DNA of 64,000 nucleotides from G963665975 sp963665975 (GTDB lineage Bacteria > Bacteroidota > Rhodothermia > Rhodothermales > Bin80): the NCBI GenBank assembly GCA_963665975.1, contig OY762508.1:3596001-3660000 (forward strand). Direction: 5' to 3'. This document shows, piece by piece, positions 26,801-34,681 of this stretch (within the stretch, counting starts at the first letter, position 1; each line of letters starts with the position of its first letter). A model generated the notes under the pieces. It searched no databases. It saw only the letters and a program-made list of their open reading frames with translations, and was not told the DNA's origin. A program made the position numbers and the translations under genes.

Positions 26801-28780
26801 ATGAGTGCGAATTCCAGATGTTACTGGCTCCTCCCCTGCGTGGTGGCGGTAGTTGTGCTGTCTGCGAATCAGGTTGATGCGGCCGGTGTGGTTTTTCGCT
26901 ACCTGCCCGGGGCGGCGGAATTGTCCTCAACAGTAGAATCACGGTTCGTGGAAGTGGGACCGTTTCTTGACCCCCGTGAACGCGAGGCACGCTGGCCAGG
27001 TGGGTGGGGTTACGATCCCATTTGGGCAGCTGAATTCGAAGGGGCGTCATCCACAATGTGGGGTGGTCCCATCGCAAATGTGAACCAGCCGGCTGGCCCG
27101 CGACTGACAGCTGAAGTGTGGCTGCGGCTGTTGGACTCCGACACGCACCACACGTTGCTTAGTAATCGCATCGGTTCACGTGACGGATTTACGCTCGGTC
27201 TGGAATCACGCGTACCATACTTTATGGTTGTCATTGCGGGTATTGTTTACCGTATCGTGGGTTCGGAAGAGGTCCTGACTGGTCAGGACGTGTGGATTGC
27301 TGCTACCGCGGAATACACATTTTCCAACTCGCTTATTCTCAGGATATACCGTGATGGAAAGCTGGAAGCAGAGGAGTCGATGCCTGCAACGATTGCCTCA
27401 CCTTACGTTATACCGAGGACATTTTTCGTGGGAACAGAGGCGACCGGCACAGAGAATGCCCCAAGCTTGAAGGGGACTATTAATGGACTGCTCTTCGCCG
27501 CTGTAGTGCGCGACTATGTGGCCCATCCGCTTTATCTCACCACTTCTGCACCCTTCGACGGGAGTGCCTATTTCGGTATGCCTGCATTCCATGACTATGA
27601 AATTGGAGGCTTCAGTCTCCCGATGGACCAGCGGATTGACTCATATTCGACGCCAGTTATCCATCGATTCTTCTTGCCGCATGTGAACGATGCCTTCATT
27701 CCGCAGGGCACAGCCGTGTTGAGTGACGAGGCGGGGCAGGCCATACTCGTCTATGTTTCCTACTACCATAGAACCCGTACCAACCGGCTGGCGACAAAGC
27801 GTTCAATTGTTGTCGAGATCGACGTCGACAAGAGTCGTGTGCGGCGCACGTTTCGTCTGAACGGCCGATTGAAAACGGCACACGTTGGAGGGGTCGCTAT
27901 CGTTGGCGAGGCCATCTATGTCGCCTCTGAAGGGATGGTGGAACGCTATCGCCTTCCACGATACGAAGAAACCGGCAGTCGGTATGTCGACCTGTTACCG
28001 GACACAGACGGATCACGTGAGGTTCAAAGCAAGGCTTCATTTGTGTCGTCCTTCCAGGACACGCTTTGGGTTGGTGATTACCGGACTGCCAGTCAGCAGC
28101 AGCCTTATCTCTATGGTTACCCACTTGATGGGGCAGGTCTGATCGTTCAAGGTGCGAGCCCCGTCAGATATCCCATCCCACGCAGAATTCAGGGGACGGA
28201 CTTTCATGAAGTAGGGAACACGGTCTATGTTTTCATGGCCCGTAACCGGAATAGCCGTGAGGCGGAAGTGTTGCGCTTTAAGCGTTCTGATCTCCGTTCT
28301 GATACGACTCCTGTCTGGGAGGCCAGTATCACGTTTCCACATGGCATTGAGGATCTTGCATTCTCACCAGACGGGACGCTGTGGACGAACTCCGAGTCCG
28401 GTACAGACTTCTACCAGCGCGCAGCCGGGTGGTCCACGTTTTACCCTTTTGTTTACGGTGTCACAATTTCGGAGCTCTTGGTGCATGTTGGTAGCACGCT
28501 GCCCGGCCAGGTCGCGCTGTCAGACCTGCGTCTTGAAGTATTTCCAAACCCCGCGGCTGATCAGCTTCGCATCAACTATGTCCTGGACCGTCCTTCTGCA
28601 GTGCGTTTGCAGGTGATTGACCTCCTTGGCCGAGAGGTAAAGAAAGTCGTCTACTCGGAGCAAGAGTCGGGCAACCACCGGGTGACATGGACGATCGACA
28701 ATCTGGCTCCCGGCACCTATATGCTGGTTCTGGAAGCAGCAGGGCGCCGAGTCCATCAACCGATTACCCTGATGTACTAG
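26801..28780 (+). CDS. T9SS cargo with ConA-like and beta-propeller-like regions
   Basis: A 659-residue secreted protein, signal peptide 1-27 (VVAVVVLSANQVDA). The first half resembles a concanavalin/LamG-like sandwich (TAEVWLRLLDSDTHHTLLSN, GFTLGLES, LRIYRDGKLEAEE). The middle (about 290-570) has repeated strands such as GVAIVGEAIYVAS, DTLWVGDYRT and IEDLAFSPDGTLWTNSES, typical of a beta-propeller. The end is a T9SS-type sorting domain (LRLEVFPNPAADQLRINYVL, LLGREVKKVVY, LAPGTYMLVLEA). It lies 98 bases after the LTD protein, with a stem-loop between, and 8 bases before a lipoprotein foldase gene, so the three are probably co-transcribed. Its substrate is unknown. Confidence 0.8.
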   Translation: MSANSRCYWLLPCVVAVVVLSANQVDAAGVVFRYLPGAAELSSTVESRFVEVGPFLDPREREARWPGGWGYDPIWAAEFEGASSTMWGGPIANVNQPAGPRLTAEVWLRLLDSDTHHTLLSNRIGSRDGFTLGLESRVPYFMVVIAGIVYRIVGSEEVLTGQDVWIAATAEYTFSNSLILRIYRDGKLEAEESMPATIASPYVIPRTFFVGTEATGTENAPSLKGTINGLLFAAVVRDYVAHPLYLTTSAPFDGSAYFGMPAFHDYEIGGFSLPMDQRIDSYSTPVIHRFFLPHVNDAFIPQGTAVLSDEAGQAILVYVSYYHRTRTNRLATKRSIVVEIDVDKSRVRRTFRLNGRLKTAHVGGVAIVGEAIYVASEGMVERYRLPRYEETGSRYVDLLPDTDGSREVQSKASFVSSFQDTLWVGDYRTASQQQPYLYGYPLDGAGLIVQGASPVRYPIPRRIQGTDFHEVGNTVYVFMARNRNSREAEVLRFKRSDLRSDTTPVWEASITFPHGIEDLAFSPDGTLWTNSESGTDFYQRAAGWSTFYPFVYGVTISELLVHVGSTLPGQVALSDLRLEVFPNPAADQLRINYVLDRPSAVRLQVIDLLGREVKKVVYSEQESGNHRVTWTIDNLAPGTYMLVLEAAGRRVHQPITLMY

Positions 28781-28788
28781 GCAATGCA

Positions 28789-30177
28789 ATGCGTGGATGG
28801 ATGCCTTTTGTCCTGCTCTTCGTGTTGATTTCGGCTCCTGGCTGTGGTCCTGAGGCGTCAACAGCTACCGAATTAGCGGGCGAAGGAGCCATTGTCGCAA
28901 CGGTAGGTGGCGAGCCGATCTATGCCAGGGATTTTGTTCTGAATTATGAACTGGGTTTTCACCATTTATACCGAGGTGGCAACACAAGGCTATCATATCT
29001 GAACCGCATTATTGACGAAAAACTGTTGGCTCTTGAGGGCATTCGGCGCGGACTCCTGGATCACGCAGAGGTGAACCGGAACATTGAGGATCTGCGCGAT
29101 GAATTACTAGTGGAGCAGGTTTTCCAGCGCTACGTCAACGATAGTGTAAGAATTACGCCACAAGACATCACTTTGGCCATGCAGCAGGATCAGACTTCCT
29201 TTCGGCTGCGGTATCTACCAGCCAAGTCATCCTTGGAGGCGCGTCGCGTGCGGGATGAAGCTCTACGGACGGGATTGCCTGCGCTCATCCTCGAATATGT
29301 GTCCAAGAATGATGAACATAACCTGCATCCCGCAGATTTTGAGAGTCCTTACGTCAAAAGCTACGACCTGCGCCCGGACTTGATGGCCGCTATCATCGAT
29401 CTTCCTGTGGGTGAGATTTCAACGCCAGTGCCCTACCATGGCCAATTTCTCTTGTTAGAGGTTGTCGATATACGGCGTGAACCCGTGTCGCCATCTGGCG
29501 AAGCACGTGCTACTTTCGAGCAAGTAGTCTTCAACCAGAAGGCGAAAGTCATGGCACGAGACTTCATCGGTTCCATGATGAAGCCACTCGACGTGCGCTT
29601 GAAGCCTTCGTCCTACAGGTCGCTGCGTGAAGAAATCTGGCAGTTGTACCAAGAGCAGCCGCTTCAAGGAAATTTATTGACGGCTCTCCAGGCGCGTGAA
29701 GACTCCGCTACCAAACAACTCCGCTTTACTCTTGATGATGTGCTCATCACGACGTCCGACGGAGACTGGACCGTCAGAGAATTTCTCGCGGCCTTTCCGG
29801 CAACGCGGTATCCTCTGCGCCATGAACGGCGAGAGGAGTTCGAAAATGATTTGTACGATGCTGTCGGTCTCACTCTTCGTGACCACTATTTTGTCAAGCG
29901 CGCATTGGAAGAGGACTTGGACGAGGACCCGGTGTTACGCCACGAACTTGCACTATGGACGGACAAGTGGGTTTATCGTGTGCTACTCGAAGAAATCACC
30001 GAAGGTGAAGAGGTAGTAAAGGAAATCGTCTTGCGATTGCGTAACCGTTACCCTGTGGTCGTCCACCGTGCCGTTTTGGATACGCTTACCCTTTCACCAC
30101 CAAACTACGTGGGGCTGACCGTGCTCAAAGGCCATACGCTCCGCCCCGCCTTTCCGGTTGCTGATCCCGTTTGGTAG
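28789..30177 (+). CDS. Lipoprotein with parvulin/SurA-like peptidyl-prolyl isomerase region
   Basis: A 462-residue protein. The ATG at 28789 (8 bases after the upstream stop) gives a lipoprotein signal (FVLLFVLISAPGC, Cys about 19). A SurA-N-like helical part follows (VGGEPIYARDFVLNYELGF, LNRIIDEKLLALEGIRRG, LVEQVFQRYV). The central stretch PDLMAAIIDLPVGEISTPVP with YHGQFLLLEVVDIRRE matches the end of a rotamase domain, although the start of that domain is short or divergent. The C-terminal third (DWTVREFLAAFP, EDLDEDPVLRHELALW) looks like a second chaperone segment. It is expected in the periplasm, helping fold exported proteins. Its place behind two T9SS cargo genes suggests a dedicated foldase. 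Confidence 0.75.
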   Translation: MRGWMPFVLLFVLISAPGCGPEASTATELAGEGAIVATVGGEPIYARDFVLNYELGFHHLYRGGNTRLSYLNRIIDEKLLALEGIRRGLLDHAEVNRNIEDLRDELLVEQVFQRYVNDSVRITPQDITLAMQQDQTSFRLRYLPAKSSLEARRVRDEALRTGLPALILEYVSKNDEHNLHPADFESPYVKSYDLRPDLMAAIIDLPVGEISTPVPYHGQFLLLEVVDIRREPVSPSGEARATFEQVVFNQKAKVMARDFIGSMMKPLDVRLKPSSYRSLREEIWQLYQEQPLQGNLLTALQAREDSATKQLRFTLDDVLITTSDGDWTVREFLAAFPATRYPLRHERREEFENDLYDAVGLTLRDHYFVKRALEEDLDEDPVLRHELALWTDKWVYRVLLEEITEGEEVVKEIVLRLRNRYPVVVHRAVLDTLTLSPPNYVGLTVLKGHTLRPAFPVADPVW

Positions 30178-30281
30178 CCCTTGCACGGTGTCCCTCCAAC
30201 AACGCCTCATTGTACCATTGAGGCGCGAAGTCTTCATCGACCACATCCGGGATGAAGACCGTCCGCGGGACTTATTCACTA

Positions 30282-30705
30282 TTGGAGGAAGCGGCACAAC
30301 CTTCCCTGCGTCCCGCCGCAAATAGCATAGACGAAATTCTGCAGGTTTGCAGGCAGAAGCGCCACAGCAGATTCATGCCCGGCTTCTGGTGAATTGAGGA
30401 GGGCTATCGTGTGCTGAAGTGTGCGATAGCGATCCGGCCCATATGGCGATTTGTTTTGTAGCCTTTGCGCCGCTGTGCATGCCCGCTACAACACGATGCA
30501 CGGCACGGAGCATCCTCTGGGCGAGGCGTGGGTATTCTCAGAGTTGCGTCGGGTCGAGATGTCGGTGGTGCGGGATCGCAACCCTGAGGCGCTCTATGTG
30601 CGGTCGTCTGCAGCGAGCAGCACGAAGATTCGGCTCTACAAGACGGTAGAGAGGAAGCTGCAGAGAGACACGGTATCGCTACCGGAGGGTGCTTTGAGGA
30701 GGTAG
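30282..30705 (+). pseudogene. Internally deleted, frameshifted IS1634-family transposase
   Basis: Reads EEAAQPSLRPAANSIDEILQ, closely matching the N-domain of the intact transposase at 20913-22583, then jumps to IEEGYRVLKCAIAIRPI (its C-terminal region). Two further frames hold HMAICFVAFA and ARYNTMHGTEHPLGEAW through LQRDTVSLPEGALRR before TAG at 30703. The entire central part with the catalytic aspartates is missing. Substitutions throughout show it is older than, and not a direct copy of, the intact element. Confidence 0.85.
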
Positions 30706-30828
30706 GAAACTTGGCGGTAAGGTGCCATTGGACACGGCGGCACTGTAATATTCAACTGGGCGAAATGGCCGACCGATGAACAGTATTTTATGCCTGGAAA
30801 CCGTCAAAATCAGGAATATCATTGAGAA

Positions 30829-31024
30829 CCTGAACAGCATCCTTGCGCGTTGCATCGGCACTGTAAAACGCTAGTTTTCATCCAACCAGCGCCACCGCTG
30901 GTACGCTGCTATTTTCCTGAGCTATGAGTCCGGGCTGAAACCCATAGACGCGGCGCTCATCTAGAATTCGGCTATGGCCCTGAAATGCGAAACCAAACCT
31001 CCTAAACCACTCACCGTTAACGCT
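30829..31024. repeat. 196-bp dispersed repeat, copy B
   Basis: Second copy of the repeat at 12292-12487, same length and orientation, about 85 percent identical. It lies between the IS1634 relic and the CYTH gene. The minus-strand frame reads WFRRFGFAFQGHSRIL and ends AVALVG, parallel to copy A. Confidence 0.75.
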
Positions 31025-31087
31025 ATTGCCAACGCTCCACCCAACCAAGCATGGTATGATCCCTACGGTGGCGGAATCCAAACAGGC

Positions 31088-31597
31088 ATGACCTTGCACA
31101 CTGAGATCGAACGAAAATTTCTGGTCCGGTCGGTACCCGATGGGATTGAGGCATGCGAGCGCACGGATATTTCGCAGGCTTATCTGGCTGAGGATCCTGA
31201 CGGTACTGAAGTGCGCCTTCGTGAGGTAAAAGGAGAGCGCTGGCTGACCGTTAAGCGCGGCAGTGGCATTGTTCGGCAGGAGTGTGACATCGGCCTGACA
31301 CCCAGGCAATTCCAGGCGTTGTGGCCGCTAACCGAGGGGAGGCGCATAGAAAAGGTCCGGATTGACATTCCGGTGGGTGACCATGTGGCAGAATTGGACA
31401 TCTATGCGGGCGCGCTCGCAGGCCTGTTAACGGTGGAAGTCGAGTTCGACACGCTGGAAGCAAGTCGCATCTTTCAGCCTCCGCTGTGGTTCGGCGCCGA
31501 AATCACCGGCGACCCACGCTTTCTAAATAACCAACTGGCGCAGGAGGGGCTGCCGCCGGATTTTTCGCTTCTGCAGACTTACCGGACCGGACTTTGA
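31088..31597 (+). CDS. CYTH domain protein (triphosphatase-like)
   Basis: A 169-residue soluble protein. The ATG at 31088 was chosen because the family motif EIERKFLV (ExExK) follows at once (residues about 5-12). The open frame extends upstream into the dispersed repeat and is not credible there. Further CYTH tunnel residues appear in GTEVRLREVKGERWLTVKRG (R/K pairs), RRIEKVRIDI, AELDIYAG and TVEVEFD. CYTH enzymes hydrolyse inorganic triphosphate, polyphosphate or nucleoside triphosphates, or make cAMP. In small bacterial stand-alone forms triphosphatase activity is commonest. It is convergent with PPK2 (64-base gap). Confidence 0.88.
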   Translation: MTLHTEIERKFLVRSVPDGIEACERTDISQAYLAEDPDGTEVRLREVKGERWLTVKRGSGIVRQECDIGLTPRQFQALWPLTEGRRIEKVRIDIPVGDHVAELDIYAGALAGLLTVEVEFDTLEASRIFQPPLWFGAEITGDPRFLNNQLAQEGLPPDFSLLQTYRTGL

Positions 31598-31661
31598 TCC
31601 ATTTTTCCGTCGTGTATCGGCGAAGCAGTCGTGATCCGGCTCACTCGGATGGCCCGGGCGC

Positions 31662-32513
31662 CTACTCCGCGCCATGGTCTGTTGGATACCGATCCGGCAC
31701 GAAATTCTGTGTATCCATAGGTGGGCGCACATACCCTATATCCCCCTGAAGATCGGGAAGCTCAATGGGGGAGGGCTGGATGCTTCGATACGGAATATGA
31801 CTCAGCAAGTGGTGGATGCAATTCAGTCGTGCACGCCGCTTGTCGTTGGAGTCCACCACGTACCAGGGAGCCAGCGGGATGTCGGTGTACAGGAACATCT
31901 GATCCTTGGCACGGGAATACTCTACCCAGCGAACACGACTCTGCAGATCCATCGGACTAATCTTCCAGCGCCGAGTCGGGTCCTTGATTCTTCTTCGAAA
32001 TCGGCGTTCCTGCTCCTCTGCGCTTACAGAAAACCAGTACTTGATCAGGATGATGCCCGAGTGGATCAGCATGCGTTCGAACATGGGGCAGGACCGCAAG
32101 AATTCGCGGTACTCCGCGTCCGTACAGAATCCCATAACGCGCTCGACTCCGGCACGGTTATACCAGCTCCGGTCGAAGAGGACCATCTCCCCGGCGCCGG
32201 GCAGGTGCGTGACGTACCGCTGGAAATACCACTGGGTAATTTCTCGCTTGTTCGGCTTGTCCAGTGCCACCACCCGGCACACGCGCGGATTAAGTGGCGC
32301 CGTAATACGTTTGATCGTGCCTCCCTTGCCGGCGGCATCCCGTCCCTCAAACAGAACAACTACTTTCTTGCCTTCGGTCTTGATAAACCGTTGCAATTTA
32401 GCTAGCTCCAGGTGGAATTTGCGGAGCTCTGCTTCGTAGAATTTCCGCGGTAGCCGCGGTGGATATGCGGCGTGTTCAGCGTTGTTCTTGATAGTAGTGT
32501 CGTTGTTAGCCAT
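31662..32513 (-). CDS. ppk2: Polyphosphate kinase 2 family protein
   Basis: A 283-residue P-loop kinase transferring phosphate between polyphosphate and nucleotides. The Walker A segment is LFEGRDAAGKGGTIKRI (about 55-70), the Walker B region is VLFDRSWYNRAGVERVMGF, and the lid includes EEQERRFRRRIKDPTRRWK. The substrate-binding part is WVEYSRAKDQMFLYTD with APWYVVDSNDKRRARLNCI. Length and the single PPK2 domain fit class I. The ATG at 32513 is preferred; an in-frame ATG 30 bases upstream is possible. Divergent from metY. With ppk1 and a CYTH protein nearby, the window holds a polyphosphate synthesis and turnover set. Confidence 0.93.
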   Translation of the reverse strand: MANNDTTIKNNAEHAAYPPRLPRKFYEAELRKFHLELAKLQRFIKTEGKKVVVLFEGRDAAGKGGTIKRITAPLNPRVCRVVALDKPNKREITQWYFQRYVTHLPGAGEMVLFDRSWYNRAGVERVMGFCTDAEYREFLRSCPMFERMLIHSGIILIKYWFSVSAEEQERRFRRRIKDPTRRWKISPMDLQSRVRWVEYSRAKDQMFLYTDIPLAPWYVVDSNDKRRARLNCIHHLLSHIPYRSIQPSPIELPDLQGDIGYVRPPMDTQNFVPDRYPTDHGAE

Positions 32514-32587
32514 TGGTGTCTGATCGAGGCCATACAGATTCAAAATATAGTAGAATCTGCGTTTATTTGTTTGCGTCAGTCCAATGC

Positions 32588-32693
32588 AGGTGGAAACCCC
32601 GGTGTCCCCCTGCTGTTAACCGCAAGCAATGTGAAAATTCGCGTTGGATCCCCTGAGTTTGACGGGGACAGTCCCAAATGAACAGGCCACCGA
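32588..32693 (+). promoter_or_regulatory. Possible structured leader upstream of metY
   Basis: The 180-base gap before metY contains a long-range pairing: TGTCCCC (32603-32609) with GGGGACA (32664-32670). Between and around these are GGTGGAAACCCCGGTG, CTGCTG and CCGCAAGCAATGTGAA. They loosely resemble the GGAA...GGTG...CTG...CCGCAACTGT core order of cobalamin riboswitches, and an AGTC...ACAGGCC stretch near the end recalls a B12 box. Several conserved bases do not fit, and no SAM-I or SAM-II pattern is present. This is a candidate only. Confidence 0.25.
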
Positions 32694-34004
32694 ATGATTG
32701 ACCGTAATTCCCAGCCGGAAAAGGATCGCCAATTCGGCTTTGAGACGCGGATGCTGCATGCCGGGCATATTCCCGATGCGGTAACGGGCGCACGCGCCGT
32801 TCCGATCTATCAGACCACCTCCTACGTATTTGAGAGTGCTGATTTTGCTGCGCAGCTTTTTGATCTGAAGCAGTATGGCAATATCTATACGCGTATAAAC
32901 AACCCCACCACAGCGGTCTTTGAAGAGCGTGTGGCGTCGTTGGAGGAGGGAGCGGGAGCAGTGGCGACAGCCAGTGGCATGGCGGCCCAGTTCGCGACCA
33001 TGATGACGCTCCTTGAACCAGGAGACGAAATCGTGTCGTCGTCGCACCTGTACGGAGGCACGCGGACGCAATTTGTCCACACTTTCCGGAAGTTGGGCGT
33101 GACGGCACGCTTCGTTGATCCGGATGACTTCGATGCGTGGGAGGCTGCCATCGGGCCCAAGACAAAGGCGCTCTACGGCGAGACCGTAGGCAATCCACAG
33201 GGGAGCGTGCTGGATATTGCCCGGATTGCAGACCTGGCACAGGCGCATCATATTCCTCTGGTTATAGATAACACGTTCGCCACGCCGTACCTGTGTCAAC
33301 CATTCGCGTTCGGTGCCAATATTGTTGTGCACTCGGCGACCAAGTTCATCGGCGGGCACGGCAATTCGATTGGCGGCATCATCGTGGAATCAGGCGAATT
33401 TGATTACAGTCACTACGCAGCGGTTGCAGATCCTTCGCCATCCTACCACGACCTGCGGTTTTACGATACTTTCGGTCATCAGGCCTTTCTCATGAAGGCA
33501 CGCGTGGAAACCCTGCGCGATACCGGTGCATGCCTGTCGCCGTTCAATGCATTTCTACTGTTGCAAGGATTGGAGACGTTGTCCGTCCGCATGCAGCGGC
33601 ATGTCGAGAATGCGCAGGCTATCGCCGAATACTTGCAAGGACATCCGAAGGTGGACTGGGTGGCGTATCCCGGTCTTGTCAGCAGCCCGTATCATACCTT
33701 GTCCAGGAAGTATCTTCCGAAGGGTCCAGGAGCTATTTTTTCCTTTGGGCTGAGCGGGAATGCGGCCAAGGCCCGTGCAGCGGGCAAGATGCTGATCGAC
33801 TCGTTGAATCTTTTTTCACACTTGGCCAACGTAGGAGACGCAAGAAGCCTGGTCATCCATCCGGCATCCACCACGCATCAGCAGTTATCAGACGAGGAAC
33901 TGGAAGAAAGCGGTGTCGGCCCTGGCATGATACGCCTGTCAATCGGAATCGAAACCAAAGAGGACTTGTTATGGGATCTGGATCAGGCCTTGCATGCGAT
34001 CTGA
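32694..34004 (+). CDS. metY: O-acetylhomoserine sulfhydrylase
   Basis: A PLP enzyme making homocysteine from O-acetylhomoserine and sulfide (methionine synthesis, cytoplasm). The 436 residues match the MetY length, longer than MetB/MetC. Motifs are GFETRMLHAGHIPD at the N-terminus, YTRINNPTTAVFEERVASLE, SSSHLYGGT (phosphate-binding/Tyr region) and VIDNTFATPYLCQPFAFGAN. The PLP lysine is in VVHSATKFIGGHG at about residue 219. The C-terminal part includes GDARSLVIHPASTTHQQLS. It overlaps the next gene by 34 bases, indicating an operon. Confidence 0.95.
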   Translation: MIDRNSQPEKDRQFGFETRMLHAGHIPDAVTGARAVPIYQTTSYVFESADFAAQLFDLKQYGNIYTRINNPTTAVFEERVASLEEGAGAVATASGMAAQFATMMTLLEPGDEIVSSSHLYGGTRTQFVHTFRKLGVTARFVDPDDFDAWEAAIGPKTKALYGETVGNPQGSVLDIARIADLAQAHHIPLVIDNTFATPYLCQPFAFGANIVVHSATKFIGGHGNSIGGIIVESGEFDYSHYAAVADPSPSYHDLRFYDTFGHQAFLMKARVETLRDTGACLSPFNAFLLLQGLETLSVRMQRHVENAQAIAEYLQGHPKVDWVAYPGLVSSPYHTLSRKYLPKGPGAIFSFGLSGNAAKARAAGKMLIDSLNLFSHLANVGDARSLVIHPASTTHQQLSDEELEESGVGPGMIRLSIGIETKEDLLWDLDQALHAI

Positions 34005-34510
34005 CGCTAAACTCCGTATTGTCGCCTGAGTTGAAGGCGAAGTATCAGGACCAGCATGTGATTCGCCGGGTGCTGGCCGGTACGCATTCTATTGCCATGG
34101 TGGGACTGTCTACTCGGCGGCAGAAAGCCAGCTATTTTGTGGCGACATATTTGCAATCAAAGGGCTTCCGCATCATCCCGGTCAATCCGGGGGCGACAAC
34201 AATTCTTGGCGAAAAGGCCTATCCCTCGCTGCTGGATGTTCCGGACCCGGTGGACCTGGTCAACATATTCCGCCCCCCGCATGCATGTCCGAATCTTGCC
34301 CAGCAGTCGGTAGAGATCGGCGCCAAGGCCTTCTGGATGCAGTTGCGCATTGTGAGTGAGGAGGCAGCTGCGATCGCGGATGCGGCCGGTCTTGATGTGA
34401 TCATGGACCGATGTGTCAAAATGGAGTATGGCCGCTACGATGGGACCATGCATTTTGTCGGCATGAACACAGGCATTGTGACTGCCCGCCGAGCCCGTCG
34501 CTGGGTATAG
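33971..34510 (+). CDS. CoA-binding domain protein (YccU type)
   Basis: A 179-residue Rossmann-fold protein. The ATG at 33971 lies inside the last codons of metY (34-base overlap in another frame); an internal TTG at 34019 is an alternative. Visible motifs are SIAMVGLSTRRQKASYFVAT, GFRIIPVNPGA, PVDLVNIFRPP and KAFWMQLRIVSEEAAAIADA, ending VIMDRCVKMEYGRY, all typical of CoA-binding_2 proteins. The biochemical role is uncharacterised. Coupling to metY suggests it modulates acyl-homoserine sulfhydrylation, or senses acetyl-CoA, in methionine synthesis, which is an inference. Confidence 0.88.
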   Translation: MGSGSGLACDLTLNSVLSPELKAKYQDQHVIRRVLAGTHSIAMVGLSTRRQKASYFVATYLQSKGFRIIPVNPGATTILGEKAYPSLLDVPDPVDLVNIFRPPHACPNLAQQSVEIGAKAFWMQLRIVSEEAAAIADAAGLDVIMDRCVKMEYGRYDGTMHFVGMNTGIVTARRARRWV

Positions 34511-34681
34511 TCGAGGTTGTCTGGCCGGATGCCGACCAAGAGGAGGCACTGCCGGGCTTCTGGGAGCGCGGTGCAATGCCAGGTCCAATAAAGCATGTAG
34601 GCAGCACTGCTCGCTGCAATATATATTTGCGGCGTGGTCGGTCCCGCCTGACAGACAGAGTCACTTGATTTGGGGGTTCGT

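Noticed and set aside
32544..32693. SAM-I, SAM-II or SAH riboswitch before metY
   Set aside because: None of the conserved cores of these classes could be found; only weak cobalamin-like elements were seen.
32616..33359. Minus-strand ORF of 247 codons opposite metY
   Set aside because: Antisense shadow of metY; no family features.
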